From assembly GCA_022360595.1 (NCBI GenBank), contig JAKSCN010000260.1, positions 1 through 7,562 on the forward strand: a stretch of 7,562 bases of DNA, written 5' to 3'. This DNA is from Chromatiales bacterium (GTDB lineage: Bacteria; Pseudomonadota; Gammaproteobacteria; Chromatiales; Chromatiaceae). Shown piece after piece: positions 6,229-7,562 of the stretch (its first letter is position 1; every line of letters starts with the position of its first letter). A program made the position numbers and the translations under genes. The notes below the pieces were generated by a model that was not told the DNA's origin, did no database searches, and saw nothing but the letters and a program-made list of their open reading frames with translations.

Positions 6229-7562
6229 ATGAGAAAAATTTTTCCAACACTTCTCTGGATATTGCTGTTACTGATGATGGCTGGTTCAACAACCGCTGTT
6301 GCAAAGGAAGATTTTCGGGTTGTTGTCAGTATTAAACCGCTGCACTCGATATTGGCCGGCCTTATGGAGGGGCTGGAGCAGGGGCCTGAGTTGTTGGTTC
6401 CCCAGGGGCAGACTCCTCTGAATTATCAGTTGACCGATGCCCAACGAGAGTCAATTCAACAGGCGGATCTGCTGTTCTGGGCTGGTCCCGAGCTGGAGGC
6501 TTTTCTCATTGAACCGGTTGCGGGTCTGCCGGCCTCTACCCAGGTAGAGACACTGCTCGATAACAGTGAGCTGAAGATCTTGGATGCGAGATGGAGTGAT
6601 CAGGACCGCGATCCCTTCTTCTGGCTCGATACCCGTAACGCGCTGATTCTAATTGATGAGATGGCGCGTAAGCTCTCTGCCACCGATCTTGCTCACGCAC
6701 ATCTGTACAAGCGCAACAGGAAAAAACTGCTGATGCGCATGGCTGAGCTGGATCGCCGTTTCGAGTACGGCTATCGCGGCTTTAAGGGGGGGATTGGGCT
6801 CTCCTATTTCGATACCCTGCAATATTTTGAACAGGCTTACGCACTGAAAATAGGTAATACCATTACGTCGTTGCAGCATCGGCAGGTGTCGGGCGCCACG
6901 TTGTTGGAGAATCGGGCCAAGCTACACAACGGTGAGTATGCCTGTCTGATTCTGGAGGCTGATGTCGAAGCCAAAGAGTTGCCACTGCTGGCCAATGCCG
7001 ATACGCCTGTGCCCACCGCGGAGCTGGATACCTTTGGTGTTCGTTTCACTCCCGGGCCGGAACTCTATTTTGAACTAATGGAGTACAACACCAATACAAT
7101 TAAAGCCTGCTTGAACCCCCAGGTGGAGAAAGTGGCCGAGGAGGTGCCCAAGGAAGAGGAGCTATTTCCCGCCTACAAGCCCATTAGAGGGAAGTTCATG
7201 CTGGTTGATCAGAATAGTCGACTGGTCACCGAGAAAGATATGTTGGGTAAGTATCAGCTGATCCAGTTTGGTTACACCTCCTGCCCGGATATCTGCCCCA
7301 CATCTCTGCAAGTGATGTCCATAGCGTTGGAGCGCTTGGGCAAAGAGAAGGCAGCGCTGATTCAGCCCTACTTTATCTCTATCGATCCCGAGCGTGACAC
7401 GGTTCAATTGATGAAAGAGTATGTCCGCTATTTTGATAACAATCTCATTGGCTTGACCGGCTCGACCAGCATGATTAAACGGGTTGCTGAGCAGTATCGG
7501 GTCAACTATGAGAAGGTGTTTGAAGAGGGGCGTGATCCCAAGCTCTATTTGATGGATCATAC
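6229..7562 (+). CDS. ZnuA-like domain fused to SCO1/SenC copper chaperone (3' end outside the window)
   Basis: A single open frame of 444 complete codons runs off the right edge. Residues 1-25 are a Sec signal peptide ending near AVA. Residues 29-295 match the cluster A-I metal-binding proteins (ZnuA type): VVVSIKPLHSI, ADLLFWAGPELEAF, DPFFWLD and LDTFG, plus C239 and C294 at the positions of the ZnuA disulfide. The three usual zinc-ligand histidines are replaced by L64 (TPLNYQL), F130 (DPFFW) and F194 (SYFDT), while D267 is kept. A charged linker (about 296-321) leads to a SCO1/SenC thioredoxin-fold domain with FGYTSCPDICPTSL (C352/C356), SIDPERDT and LMDH, where H444 is the copper-ligand His. 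About 40-60 residues of the SCO domain should lie beyond the edge. The SCO part points to copper delivery or thiol reduction for a CuA-type site, with NosZ a plausible client given the neighbours. A heme-copper oxidase is an alternative client. The ZnuA-like part probably does not bind zinc in the usual way. The Shine-Dalgarno is weak. Confidence 0.9.
   Translation, partial: MRKIFPTLLWILLLLMMAGSTTAVAKEDFRVVVSIKPLHSILAGLMEGLEQGPELLVPQGQTPLNYQLTDAQRESIQQADLLFWAGPELEAFLIEPVAGLPASTQVETLLDNSELKILDARWSDQDRDPFFWLDTRNALILIDEMARKLSATDLAHAHLYKRNRKKLLMRMAELDRRFEYGYRGFKGGIGLSYFDTLQYFEQAYALKIGNTITSLQHRQVSGATLLENRAKLHNGEYACLILEADVEAKELPLLANADTPVPTAELDTFGVRFTPGPELYFELMEYNTNTIKACLNPQVEKVAEEVPKEEELFPAYKPIRGKFMLVDQNSRLVTEKDMLGKYQLIQFGYTSCPDICPTSLQVMSIALERLGKEKAALIQPYFISIDPERDTVQLMKEYVRYFDNNLIGLTGSTSMIKRVAEQYRVNYEKVFEEGRDPKLYLMDH

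Noticed and set aside
6229..7191. Calling the ZnuA-like domain a functional zinc-uptake binding protein
   Set aside because: All three histidine ligands are replaced, no znuB/znuC genes are adjacent, and there is no His-rich loop.
7162..7560. 132-residue open frame on the minus strand
   Set aside because: It is fully antisense to the SCO domain, whose motifs (CPDIC, DPERDT, LMDH) are unmistakable. The reverse frame shows no recognisable domain.

Overview
The window is one co-oriented block of nine genes, all on the + strand. It looks like the accessory part of a nitrous-oxide-reductase (nos) cluster from a respiring Gram-negative proteobacterium, probably a gammaproteobacterium. That taxonomic guess is an inference from protein style, the Tat and lipoprotein signals, and the combination of nos genes with a menA-like gene. 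The catalytic gene nosZ is not in the window.

Positions 1-2466 hold the 3' end of nosD (periplasmic beta-helix protein of the copper-sulfur site assembly machine), then nosG (Tat-exported protein with four predicted [4Fe-4S] clusters), then nosH (membrane protein with two CxxxCP motifs and a ferredoxin module). NosG and NosH resemble NapG/NapH and would pass electrons from the quinol pool toward the periplasm for N2O reduction. A gap of 117 bases with an imperfect hairpin follows. Positions 2584-4830 hold nosF (ABC ATPase), nosL (copper-binding lipoprotein) and nosY (ABC-2 type permease). With NosD these form the NosDFY/NosL copper-site maturation apparatus. The order F-L-Y differs from the more familiar F-Y-L.

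Positions 4860-5771 encode a MenA-like UbiA-family prenyltransferase. It suggests that menaquinol synthesis is linked to the NosGH electron route. After a short gap with weak hairpins come a small exported two-cysteine protein of unknown function (5861-6202) and a large gene that runs off the right edge (6229-7562).

The most unusual item is that last gene. It encodes a signal peptide, a full-length ZnuA-like (cluster A-I) metal-binding-protein domain, a short charged linker and a SCO1/SenC copper-chaperone domain in one chain. All three positions where ZnuA carries zinc-ligand histidines hold Leu, Phe and Phe, while the final Asp and the disulfide cysteines are kept. The SCO part keeps CxxxC and the His copper ligand, and the His is the last complete codon in the window. 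This looks like a repurposed solute-binding fold joined to a copper chaperone, next to machinery that builds a copper enzyme.
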